This document shows, piece by piece, positions 41,461 through 49,352 of a stretch of DNA of 64,000 nt. The position numbers were made by a program, and so were the translations under genes. Within the stretch, counting starts at the first letter, position 1. Each line of letters begins with the position of its first letter. The notes beneath the pieces were generated by a model. That model was given only the letters and a program-made list of their open reading frames with translations, was not told the origin of the DNA and made no database searches. Source of the stretch: Suicoccus acidiformans (lineage in GTDB: Bacteria; Bacillota; Bacilli; Lactobacillales; Aerococcaceae); contig NZ_CP023434.1 in assembly GCF_003546865.1 (NCBI RefSeq), forward strand, positions 2,046,001 to 2,110,000, in the 5' to 3' direction.

Positions 41461-41462
41461 TT

Positions 41463-42860
41463 CTAATCAACATTAATTGTATAATATTGTTTGGGATCTT
41501 TTTTTGAATTTCCATGCCAGCTCAAGACATCTTTTTCTACTAAGCCTCTCAACAACTTACGAGCAGTAGCATCACTCATTTCAATGGTTTCAGAAGCTAT
41601 TTTTACTGTAATTTGCCCATTCCCATACAAATAAGCCAGAATTTTTCGCTCGTTCTCATTAAATTCATCCATATTCAATTTTTTCTCCAAGTCATCCACT
41701 CGATCATCTAATCGTAATTGACGAGAAGGATAGTTGTTCTCTAACTTCAACTGAAGGGCATAGGGATGTGGTTGACTGTATTCTGGTGCATTAAGGTAAA
41801 AATCTGCCATCTCATCGTAAATGCGGTTAACACCCTCATTCAACTCTCGAACCCATCCAAAACTGACCAAAGCTCTTGCTATCCTAGGATTTCTCGCATA
41901 ACGAGTATAGCGCATATTTTCTAAGGTAACGATATTAGGTAATCCACCTGGACTAAAAATTTCTAAGCGATCATCAAACATACTGACACGAATATAATCT
42001 CCCCTAAGTGAATAATCACGGTGGACTACCGCATTTACAATCCCCTCAAACCAAGCAAATTCAGGATATTCAGGAACAATTTTAAACCGTCCATCATCCC
42101 CTAAAAACTGAAATTCCCGAAGCTGAGCACTCACTGCTGAGTGAGCTTGTCGAATGATTGTCGGGATGGGTCCGTCAAATGTTTGATCCTTAACAATATT
42201 CATTCGACTACCCGTCTCACGACTCACACCCTCATAACGTAAAAATCTTAGGCGTGCTTGGGGAAAGTAATAGCTTGGATTCTTACCAAACATTAAGATA
42301 GCCGCTGTTGTTAATTGACCTTGATGCATAAAACCTCGAGCTTCTAATACTTGTTGATTACTTAAATCACTACAGTTAAGGTGCATTTTGTACTCGGATA
42401 ACAAATCTTCATCTAAATCAGATAATTGGGCCCCTGTTACAAGATTATCTTCAAATAGTCTTTCTCCCTTAGCATACTCCAATCGCTGAATTTGCGAATA
42501 AGTCTGCTTTAAGCTTTTATCGCCGATTCTTAAATAGACTTCTTCACTACGATTCTTAATTAAGTAATTAGCTGATAAATCAACATGAATAAGAAACAGA
42601 TAATCTAATTCACCATTATGGTCATAAGATAACTTTTCATAGGAAACAGAAGGTTGCCCAAGAATATCTTGTTGAATGGCCATTTGATATTCTTCTATTT
42701 TATGAGCTCCTTGATAATTCGTCCCAGATAAGTCCCCATCGTCCTCAATGCCTATAACTAAGGTTCCCCCATCGGCATTAGCAAAAGCAATGATATGCTT
42801 AACTGCATCTTTAGGTTTTATTCTGGCGCTTTTTCGATCAAAGTACTGCCCTTCATTCAT
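41463..42860 (-). CDS. AlbA_2 (Schlafen-like) ATP-binding protein, COG2865
   Basis: A 465-residue protein from the visible ATG. AlbA_2 domain: EGQYFDRKSARIKPKDAVKH, then FANADGGTLVIGIEDDGDLS. GHKL-like part: FEGIVNAVVHRDYSLRGDYI and FSPGGLPNIVT. C-terminal winged helix: GQITVKIASETIEMSDATAR. Relatives normally start about 12 residues earlier. Here KRYTIEDITT is encoded directly upstream in frame, but a seven-A run breaks the link to an ATG behind GAGGTG, so the start may be altered or slippage-dependent. A paralogue lies at 1766. Confidence 0.8.
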   Translation of the reverse strand: MNEGQYFDRKSARIKPKDAVKHIIAFANADGGTLVIGIEDDGDLSGTNYQGAHKIEEYQMAIQQDILGQPSVSYEKLSYDHNGELDYLFLIHVDLSANYLIKNRSEEVYLRIGDKSLKQTYSQIQRLEYAKGERLFEDNLVTGAQLSDLDEDLLSEYKMHLNCSDLSNQQVLEARGFMHQGQLTTAAILMFGKNPSYYFPQARLRFLRYEGVSRETGSRMNIVKDQTFDGPIPTIIRQAHSAVSAQLREFQFLGDDGRFKIVPEYPEFAWFEGIVNAVVHRDYSLRGDYIRVSMFDDRLEIFSPGGLPNIVTLENMRYTRYARNPRIARALVSFGWVRELNEGVNRIYDEMADFYLNAPEYSQPHPYALQLKLENNYPSRQLRLDDRVDDLEKKLNMDEFNENERKILAYLYGNGQITVKIASETIEMSDATARKLLRGLVEKDVLSWHGNSKKDPKQYYTINVD

Positions 42861-42929
42861 TGTTGTTATATCTTCAATTGTGTAACGTTTTTTTCATCAC
42901 CTCGTCCAATTTAAATTTATTTCGAACAG

Positions 42930-43035
42930 TTTTTACACGATTCATTCACGATTAACTCTATTAGACACCCCATAAAATCAGCGTTTTTGTTTATTTTCAC
43001 ACGATTATCGCACGATTCACTCACAATTACTTCTT
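42930..43035 (-). promoter_or_regulatory. Upstream region with paired ACGATT motifs
   Basis: ACGATTCATTCACGATT near 42935-42955 and ACGATTATCGCACGATT near 43000-43018 are direct pairs of ACGATT with 11-base period, upstream of the AlbA_2 gene. The other AlbA_2 gene has ACGATTCGAACGATT in its flanking repeats. A shared autoregulatory site is a reasonable guess. Confidence 0.45.
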
Positions 43036-43110
43036 TCCCAATCATTATAGCAAAAAGAGAGACACAGAACTATGCAGCCGGGTAACCCCTTGCATAATTC
43101 CTTGCCTCTC

Positions 43111-43494
43111 TTATTTTTCAACAACTTTTATTTGGCCTGTCTTCAGTTTCACTTCAAGACTTTCTTCTTTAACTCTCACCTCTTCAATCAAACGATTAAC
43201 TAAACTGTCATCATATTCCTCCAGTTCAATATGCTGAGCCTTCAAGAAGGCCTTAATGTCAGATAAGCGTCTGCGCTTTTCCGCATTAGTTGCATTTGCA
43301 AACAACAACTCTTGCTTCTTCTCTCTCAGGTCATAGATTTGCTCAGCCAACCGTTCATATTCTTCCTTTTCGTTGGCACTATGATAAAGCAGCTTCTGTA
43401 ATTCATGCAGCTGATTATCTACCTGCTCGACTGTTTCATCGTACTTCTGATCTAAAACTTCCTTGATGTTCGCTTCCAATGTTTCTAGGTAATC
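43111..43494 (-). pseudogene. Large serine recombinase, C-terminal fragment
   Basis: About 128 residues with a long coiled coil (LEANIKEVLDQKYDETVEQV to ERLAEQIYDLREKKQELL) and the closing LVNRLIEEVRVKEESLEVKL, typical of the tail of resolvase/recombinase proteins that integrate conjugative and genomic islands. The catalytic and zinc-ribbon parts are missing; a stop precedes the fragment near 43497. Confidence 0.65.
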
Positions 43495-43598
43495 ACTATT
43501 ATCTATTCAGGAGTTGATGACTTTCGTGCAATAAATCCTCTTTAATCGTTCAGGCCTAGCACTTAATATGATCCACCCAAGCGAGTTACACATTAAAC

Positions 43599-44534
43599 TT
43601 ATTTAAATAAATCTAAAACGGATTGTTTACTTTTGAATCCATAATAATTAGCTTCTTGATCATTCTCAATGAGTTTATTTAAAATGTTTCGTATTGAATT
43701 GAAACGATAGCTTGGATTAATCTGATCCATTAAATACTTAATGATGATAATGGGGACTGCAATTCTATCAGTAATTATGTTTTGCTCTTTACCATGGATG
43801 TATAAGTATTCTTTCCATTCCTTCTTTATGGGTACAGAACTAATAAAGTGCAAATCAATAAAGTTAGAATTATGTGCACATATATTTCTTACAAGATTGA
43901 GCATCTGCATCCATGCATAAAGTTCTTCCATGCTACAAGAAAAGTAAGCCGCTATTGGCTCTTTATTTCGCCGAGACATGATCTCTAGCATGTAAACCAA
44001 ATTACCGAACATTAATAAATTAACTCCTAGCCAAACTGGAGGATAATTAGGGTTAGATCCAGACTCTAATTTTGAAATCAATTCATGATGACTTTGGGGA
44101 TTCTCTCGAGCGATCCTCACTTGATAACCAATTCTTTCAATAATTTTTTCTTGAGTTTTATTGACTTTAGACCGTGAAAACGATTGAATATCAGCCCAAT
44201 TATTCGCTCTTAAATAGCCATATTCTCCAGTATTTTGACCTAGATAATAAGCAATTTGTGTTTGCAAGGCTACCTCAATATCTTCTAGAGCATGTAATAT
44301 ATGAAGCCTGATATTTTTATCTCGATAATATCGAGTGATGACATCTTCAAATGTAATATCTGAATATTTAATTTCTCCATTATCTTCCTTAGCATAAGGC
44401 CAGGCAAACTCTTTTATTTTATAATAGGAAACATGTTTTAAAGTATCTTCTGCACGCTCAGGATTATTAAAGGTCATCCCACGCCCATTTAATAAAGTCA
44501 CCTGGTCACGAAAACTAATTGACTCAAAGGCCAT
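43599..44534 (-). CDS. Abi_2 (AbiD/AbiF-type) HEPN abortive-infection protein
   Basis: A 311-residue intact Abi_2 protein. The start ISFRDQVTLLNGRGMTFNNP fits the family's 'Q...L..RG' region. The middle has LEDIEVALQTQIAYYLGQNT and PPVWLGVNLLMFGNLVYML. The HEPN catalytic motif is LVRNICAHNSNFIDL (R-x4-H, residues about 215-228). HEPN proteins of this type are RNases that stop growth during phage infection, and are considered ancestral to Cas13. AAAGGAG precedes the start. A sigma-A promoter and a branched terminator RNA lie directly upstream. Confidence 0.88.
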   Translation of the reverse strand: MAFESISFRDQVTLLNGRGMTFNNPERAEDTLKHVSYYKIKEFAWPYAKEDNGEIKYSDITFEDVITRYYRDKNIRLHILHALEDIEVALQTQIAYYLGQNTGEYGYLRANNWADIQSFSRSKVNKTQEKIIERIGYQVRIARENPQSHHELISKLESGSNPNYPPVWLGVNLLMFGNLVYMLEIMSRRNKEPIAAYFSCSMEELYAWMQMLNLVRNICAHNSNFIDLHFISSVPIKKEWKEYLYIHGKEQNIITDRIAVPIIIIKYLMDQINPSYRFNSIRNILNKLIENDQEANYYGFKSKQSVLDLFK

Positions 44535-44606
44535 ATACTTACCTACTCCTTTGCCTTAATCACCAATGATTACATCACACAGTTATCTAAATAATTTTAG
44601 GCATAC

Positions 44607-44681
44607 AAAAAGCCCCCCGTCAGACGTATCTGTTATGTTCAGTAACCGAAATTACTAAACTTGGGGAGCGATTGAACTTTC
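44607..44681 (-). ncRNA. Branched leader RNA with terminator before intact Abi_2 gene
   Basis: A near-perfect promoter on the minus strand (TTGACA 44716-44711, 17-bp spacer, TATTAT 44693-44688) starts an RNA near 44681. GCUCCCC (44669-44663) pairs with GGGGGGC (44618-44612), enclosing two hairpins: GUUUAGUAA / UUACUGAAC and CAGA / UCUG. UUUUU follows. The gene starts 73 bases farther on. The RNA looks like an independent small transcript plus attenuator. Confidence 0.7.
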
Positions 44682-44740
44682 ATAAACATAATACATATTT
44701 ACATAGAAATTGTCAATCTCTTTGCTTGTTAATAAAATAA

Positions 44741-44995
44741 ACCGCTAATTGCAAGTTAAAGCGAGACTCATTTTCTACCTAGGTCATCTGAGCTATAAAC
44801 GCAATGTAAATCATGTGCTTGCTGGCGACGAAGCTTCCCTTGACACTGAGCTGAGGCATGGTACTCGCGAATAGCGAGGTGGGCCCGGGGTTTATGGGAT
44901 TATTCCCATAAACCTTGCCCTCTTTAACCATGCCGAAGGAGGCTCGTTGTCAAGGCCGCCTGCTACGCGGCTTCAGCTAAACAAACGTCCAAGAC
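44741..44995 (-). mobile_element. IS30-type element, 3'-end remnant (copy 1 of 3)
   Basis: The 3' non-coding tail (GCAAGTTAAAG.GAGACTCATT, then the GC-rich foldable segment around GGGTTTATGGGATTATTCCC) is shared with 46085-46320 and 56648-56880. Only the last few transposase codons remain before similarity ends near 44990. Confidence 0.75.
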
Positions 44996-45011
44996 AGTTT
45001 TTAATTCAATA

Positions 45012-45848
45012 CTAAACTTGAACTATTTTATCTATTTTAATCCCTTCATCTAAAGAGTCCACAATGGTAAATACATAATAGGCAAGGCATAGATTTATGC
45101 TTCCAAACAAAGGCGTTACCCAATCTCCTTCAAGTGGAGAGTTCCAAGCGAAATGTAGTACAATAGGTGCTATTATGAAAAATAATGCCTTAGATTTTGG
45201 GATAGAAGTTTCTTTTTTCAAAAGAGCTATAAGTCCAACTCCAAAGACTATTGCAAAACCCATATGACTGCCCAGTGCATTGGACACTCTTTCAAAGGCT
45301 ATTGAAAAACCAGTATTGGTTTCGCCAAAGGTGCTTTGAAAAATATATGCGACGTCCTCTAAAACTTGAAAGCCAAAGCCGGAAATCATCCCCGATATAA
45401 AGGCATCTTTCAAAGAAATCTTTTTGCAGAAAAAATATGTCAAGAGAACAACTATTCCCTTTGCTATTTCTTCTGTAAAGGGTGCTGTCATAGCTGCTCC
45501 CCATTTGCTGAGTATTTCCTTTGGAACATTAAGTGAAAATAGCAATAACGAAATTAGTGAATTGCCTTGACTTGCTAAATACAAGGGTATTGTAAATCCA
45601 AATATAAGACTTAGTAGCACGACTTTGCCCGAAACATTAAATCTTTTTACTAAATAATATATAAATAGGGCAACAGGTATAGCATATAGGAACACTGTGC
45701 TTGCGGCAATGAGAAATATGGGAAATAATTCCTGTGACTTGTCCTTTTCTGCAAATTGAACAAAGTAGTCATTAAATCCTATAAATACTAAAGCCAGGGT
45801 TATGATAGTCAAAAGATTGCTTCCATAAATATTAATAAATTTTTTCAT
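45012..45848 (-). CDS. PrsW-family intramembrane metalloprotease
   Basis: About 278 residues with eight or so membrane helices, start at MKKFINIYGS with GGGAGGATTAT upstream. The PrsW motifs are present: APFTEEIAKGIVVLL (EE..K), GFGFQVLEDVAYIF and SHMGFAIVFGVG / VLHFAWNS (His residues). PrsW proteases cleave membrane substrates such as anti-sigma factors in Bacillus. No anti-sigma gene is nearby, so the substrate is unknown. It is flanked on both sides by IS30 tail copies, as if carried in a composite structure. Confidence 0.85.
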   Translation of the reverse strand: MKKFINIYGSNLLTIITLALVFIGFNDYFVQFAEKDKSQELFPIFLIAASTVFLYAIPVALFIYYLVKRFNVSGKVVLLSLIFGFTIPLYLASQGNSLISLLLFSLNVPKEILSKWGAAMTAPFTEEIAKGIVVLLTYFFCKKISLKDAFISGMISGFGFQVLEDVAYIFQSTFGETNTGFSIAFERVSNALGSHMGFAIVFGVGLIALLKKETSIPKSKALFFIIAPIVLHFAWNSPLEGDWVTPLFGSINLCLAYYVFTIVDSLDEGIKIDKIVQV

Positions 45849-46084
45849 ATAATCCTCCCAATTTTTAAAATGTAAAAACTGCATAATAAAATGTAATCTG
45901 ATTTAAATATATTTAAAATTAGGAAGAATAATAGCTAAAAAACGTCAAACCCTAAAATCGCAAATCATAAGTATATTTACGAATTTAAAAGTTTGGCATT
46001 AAAATTGCATCTTCTCTAACTTTTTATGCTTTAAAAATAACATCGTACATGTAAAAAGTCAATATTTTTGTTATGGCAATAACG

Positions 46085-46705
46085 TGTCCGCTAATTACAA
46101 GTTAAAGTGAGACTCATTTTCTACCTAGGTCATCTAAGCTATAAACGCAATGTAAATCATGTACTTGCCGGCGGCGAAGCCTCCCTTGACACTGAGCTGA
46201 GGCATGGTACTTGCGAATAGCGAGGTGGGTCCGGGGTTTATGGGATTATTCCCATAAACCTTGCCCTCTTTAACCATGCCGAAGGAGGCTCGTTGTCAAG
46301 GCCGCCGGCTATGTGGCTTCAACTAACCAAATATCCAAGGCAGAATGGCCGGCGTGAATTCCTCTAAGATAAGTGTTAATCCATTCCTCAATGCTTTTAA
46401 TTTGAGCTTTGGTGTAATCTCCGATGATGGATCCTTTTGGAATGTGACGACGTATCTGGCCGTTGATTTGTTCATTAGTGCCTCTCTGATAGGCGCTATA
46501 GGCATCACAGAAGTAGATTCGGCAGCGCTTTTCATCTTTATCAAAAGAGGATGTCTCCATTTCTTTCCAGTTTAAAAATTCACTGCCGTTATCTACGGTA
46601 ATTGTTTTAAATGTCTTCTTAAACTTCTCAGGGCCTAAGCTGTCCTCAAGATTATCTAAAGCCTCGATAACAGCATTTTGTGTTTGACTTGATATGACTG
46701 GATAA
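46085..46705 (-). mobile_element. IS30-type element remnant (copy 2 of 3) with transposase C-terminus
   Basis: Encodes the C-terminal 80 residues (RIYFCDAYSAYQRGTNEQIN, RRHIPKGSIIGDYTK, ending AGHSALDIWLVEAT) and part of the DDE core upstream (ITVDNGSEFLNW). It is truncated near 46700. The GC-rich 3' tail is the same as in copies 1 and 3. Confidence 0.8.
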
Positions 46706-46801
46706 TCAGAAAGCTAGCGTCATAACAGGATTTCTCAAAATAATTATGCATTTGATATTGCAATTAACAGTTCTCATTTCTTCTGTTATAATTTGTTTCA
46801 T
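46706..46801 (-). pseudogene. Start of another transposase, truncated
   Basis: A frame beginning MKQIITEEMRTVNCNIKC, behind AAAGGAAGAAGCACCTC, resembles the first residues of a transposase with an N-terminal helix-turn-helix, but only about 30 residues remain before joining the IS30 remnant. Family not assigned. The bases 46802-47021 contain its upstream end and the 3' flank of the kinase. Confidence 0.35.
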
Positions 46802-47021
46802 GAGGTGCTTCTTCCTTTCACTTTTTGGTCATACTTAGAGTGTATCAGAAGCTCCTCATTTTTTGTTTGTTTTATGTCACATATGTATTATCGCCTAACA
46901 ATTTTTTAAAAGACGTCAAACTATTTTCCGACTATCCTCAGACACTAAGTCCCTTATAATCAGGTACAATATTTTTTCAATTTTAAAACACGTTTTATTT
47001 CAAGTATCAACACCATCTGAG

Positions 47022-47906
47022 CTAGGGTTGATTGAAATAAATGCTTACCGTAAACACTTGTCCTTCAGTTTTTGCCTCAATATGTCCTCCCATTTTTTCG
47101 ACAGCTGAGCGAGCGATAGACAAACCTAAACCTGTTGACTCCTCTGAGCGAGAAGCTGACCCAGTAGAAAATCGCTCAAATAAAATATTGGGGTCTCCTT
47201 GATAACTTCCCGTAAAAGAATTTGAAATATGCAAGCTACCTTCTTCCTTAATCGTCAAGATTAGGTCCCCCTGTCCATGAAGTAAGGCATTTTTTATCAC
47301 ATTGGGTAAGACCTGATCCATTAAATCCTCACTAGCCTCCACCCAAACAGGTTCATTTGGCATATTGATTTGCGGTTCTTGCCCCTTGGATTGAAAAATA
47401 TCATAAAAATTAAACAAGCGGCTCAAGCTAAGCTGTTTTAAGTCTAACGGCTCCAAGTTTACAGGATAGTGGGCATCTTCTAACTTCATATACAAAAACA
47501 TTTGGTCTAACATTTGAGATATTTTCTCTAAGCGGTTTTGAATGATACTTAAATATCTCTCTTCATCTTCCAGGTTATCGGCTGTGATCAACAGTTGGAT
47601 ATAACCATCTAAAGACGTTAATGGGGTTCGAATATCATGTGAGACATTGGTTAATAATTCCTGTTGCAAAGCTTCTTTCTTCTCCAGCTCCAAACGCAGC
47701 TCCCGTTCTTTCATTAAAGTTTCATTGATCGTTCCTACTAAACCATTCAATTCTTTAGTATACAAGCCTTGGGTCAATAGGCGGTTGCTTTCTCTTTTTT
47801 TAATGTCGACCATTTGCTGTTGAATCTTCTTGATTTCCGACCGATATAGATGAATATAAACTAGTAAACTCACAAGTAAAAACAGCAATAAATAGTTATA
47901 AAGCAT
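47022..47906 (-). CDS. Sensor histidine kinase
   Basis: A 294-residue kinase. One N-terminal membrane helix (YNYLLLFLLVSLLVYIHLY) leads to a linker coil, the HisKA domain with the phospho-acceptor His in NVSHDIRTPLTSLDGY, and the ATPase domain with the N box QVLPNVIKNALLHGQ and the G box ESTGLGLSIARSAVEKMGG. It lacks an extracellular sensor, as do intramembrane-sensing kinases tied to ABC exporters. The only response regulator nearby is at 55079, seven kilobases upstream on the same strand. Confidence 0.87.
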   Translation of the reverse strand: MLYNYLLLFLLVSLLVYIHLYRSEIKKIQQQMVDIKKRESNRLLTQGLYTKELNGLVGTINETLMKERELRLELEKKEALQQELLTNVSHDIRTPLTSLDGYIQLLITADNLEDEERYLSIIQNRLEKISQMLDQMFLYMKLEDAHYPVNLEPLDLKQLSLSRLFNFYDIFQSKGQEPQINMPNEPVWVEASEDLMDQVLPNVIKNALLHGQGDLILTIKEEGSLHISNSFTGSYQGDPNILFERFSTGSASRSEESTGLGLSIARSAVEKMGGHIEAKTEGQVFTVSIYFNQP

Positions 47907-47987
47907 GGCGACTCCCCCTCTTCAGCTTTTTTATTTGGCTATTAAAGATAGTATACACCAAAAATGAAGAGTTTCGTTTTTTTACAT

Positions 47988-49127
47988 TTAAGGACGAATA
48001 CCACTTGGATAGTCACCTGCAATATTCCATAAAAAGAATTCCTCTTGGCCCTTGTCTTTCAGCGCTCGAATCTGCTCATTAATCTCTTCAGCTCCATATT
48101 CTTGATAGGTCCCTTCTGCTAATGAATAATCAGTAAAAGCTTGCAACCAAGGTATCGACCTTGTCCGTGACTTGCTAGCATCTAATATATCCTGTTCTAT
48201 ATCTATGTAACCAGCCACCACTTCGTAAGGTTCTAAGTCCGGATAGTCCACACCTAAAAAGCCTGGACTCCAATGCGAAGGATAGATCATAGCTGAGATC
48301 ACGTCAACTCGCTCGGCCATACTCTTAAAGTTTTGACCAATACCTACCAAGTCTGGTTGCTCCCCACCAATCGTTGCATAACCAAAAACAGCCGCTCCAA
48401 TCGTCAAATCTCTATCTTGAAAGCGATTCCTTGCTCTTTCTAAAAAATCATTGATGGCTTGAACTCGTTCTAAGCCACCTAGGTCTTCATAAGTTGAGGA
48501 ATCATACCACAAGCCATCACTGTATACATGAAAACCTTCAGGAAAGCGAATGTAATCATATTGCACCTCCTTAAAGCCTAAATCATAAGCCGCTTCAGTA
48601 ACGTCCAAGAGATAAGTCTTCACTTCCTCTTTCATGGGATTGATATAACTAGCACCTCCCCCATCTTGCCAGACCATACCCGACTCTTGACTAATAAAAG
48701 AAAGGTCTGGATATTGCTGTGACAGACGATTATCCTTGAAACAAACAATTCGTGCAATCGGATAAATCCCTGCCCGCTTAAACCGCCTCAAGACGTCCTG
48801 CAGGTCAAGTAAGTCTAAGCTGTTACTTTTTACAAGCTCATCCCCCTCTTCCAGCTGGGTCACAATCTGTCCATCATCGTCCTTGAAATCAATCACCACT
48901 GTATTCAATCTATTTTTCTTCATGACCTCGATGCTTTGGTCTAAACGAGCGTCATCTGCTAAAGACTCTGTAGGCAAATAAACACCCCGAACTTGTTTGG
49001 GACGCTTTTGTAAACCTAAACCTCCCCACTGATATACCACAAAAACTGCAGCAAGGAATAAGACCACTAAAAACAAAGCCGCAATTTGCCTAAATAACAC
49101 TCTCTTTCGCCTTTTCGTCCGGCGCAT
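47988..49127 (-). CDS. DUF4015 putative glycoside-hydrolase-like protein
   Basis: A 379-residue protein with an N-terminal signal anchor (IAALFLVVLFLAAVFVVYQW). The rest is the DUF4015 (COG1306) barrel: VRGVYLPTESLA, NTVVIDFKDDDGQIV, ARIVCFKDNRL, VQYDYIRFPEG and AMIYPSHWSPG. The family resembles (beta/alpha)8 glycosidases and is assumed to act on cell-wall or surface polysaccharides, but activity is not proven. Its original neighbours on both sides are envelope genes. Confidence 0.85.
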   Translation of the reverse strand: MRRTKRRKRVLFRQIAALFLVVLFLAAVFVVYQWGGLGLQKRPKQVRGVYLPTESLADDARLDQSIEVMKKNRLNTVVIDFKDDDGQIVTQLEEGDELVKSNSLDLLDLQDVLRRFKRAGIYPIARIVCFKDNRLSQQYPDLSFISQESGMVWQDGGGASYINPMKEEVKTYLLDVTEAAYDLGFKEVQYDYIRFPEGFHVYSDGLWYDSSTYEDLGGLERVQAINDFLERARNRFQDRDLTIGAAVFGYATIGGEQPDLVGIGQNFKSMAERVDVISAMIYPSHWSPGFLGVDYPDLEPYEVVAGYIDIEQDILDASKSRTRSIPWLQAFTDYSLAEGTYQEYGAEEINEQIRALKDKGQEEFFLWNIAGDYPSGIRP

Positions 49128-49240
49128 GACTCTGACACCTTCACTTTCTACATTATTTCATTTGTCATTCTTCTTTCTATCAACCATCAACACAATTAGA
49201 GCTGTTCAATCGTTCACTTACCAAAATTATTGAGTTTAAA

Positions 49241-49352
49241 AAAACGAGGCTGGGACAAAAATACTTTTTCAGCAGTTGACATTGCTTCAATGAAATAATA
49301 AAAGCGCGTCAGATCAACCTTTCAAAAAGCTGATCCGACGCGCTTTTTAAGC
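49241..49352. repeat. Half of a MITE-like hairpin repeat split by ISL3
   Basis: ACGAGGCTGGGACAAAA at 49245-49260 is the inverted copy of TTTTGTCCCAGCCTCGT at 50834-50850. Inside it AGCGCGTC / GACGCGCT form a second stem with a terminator-like T-run. Removing the IS at its target duplication restores one imperfect palindrome of about 130 bases. 'GAGGCTGGGACAAAA' hairpins are common intergenic repeats in Lactobacillales. Confidence 0.7.
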
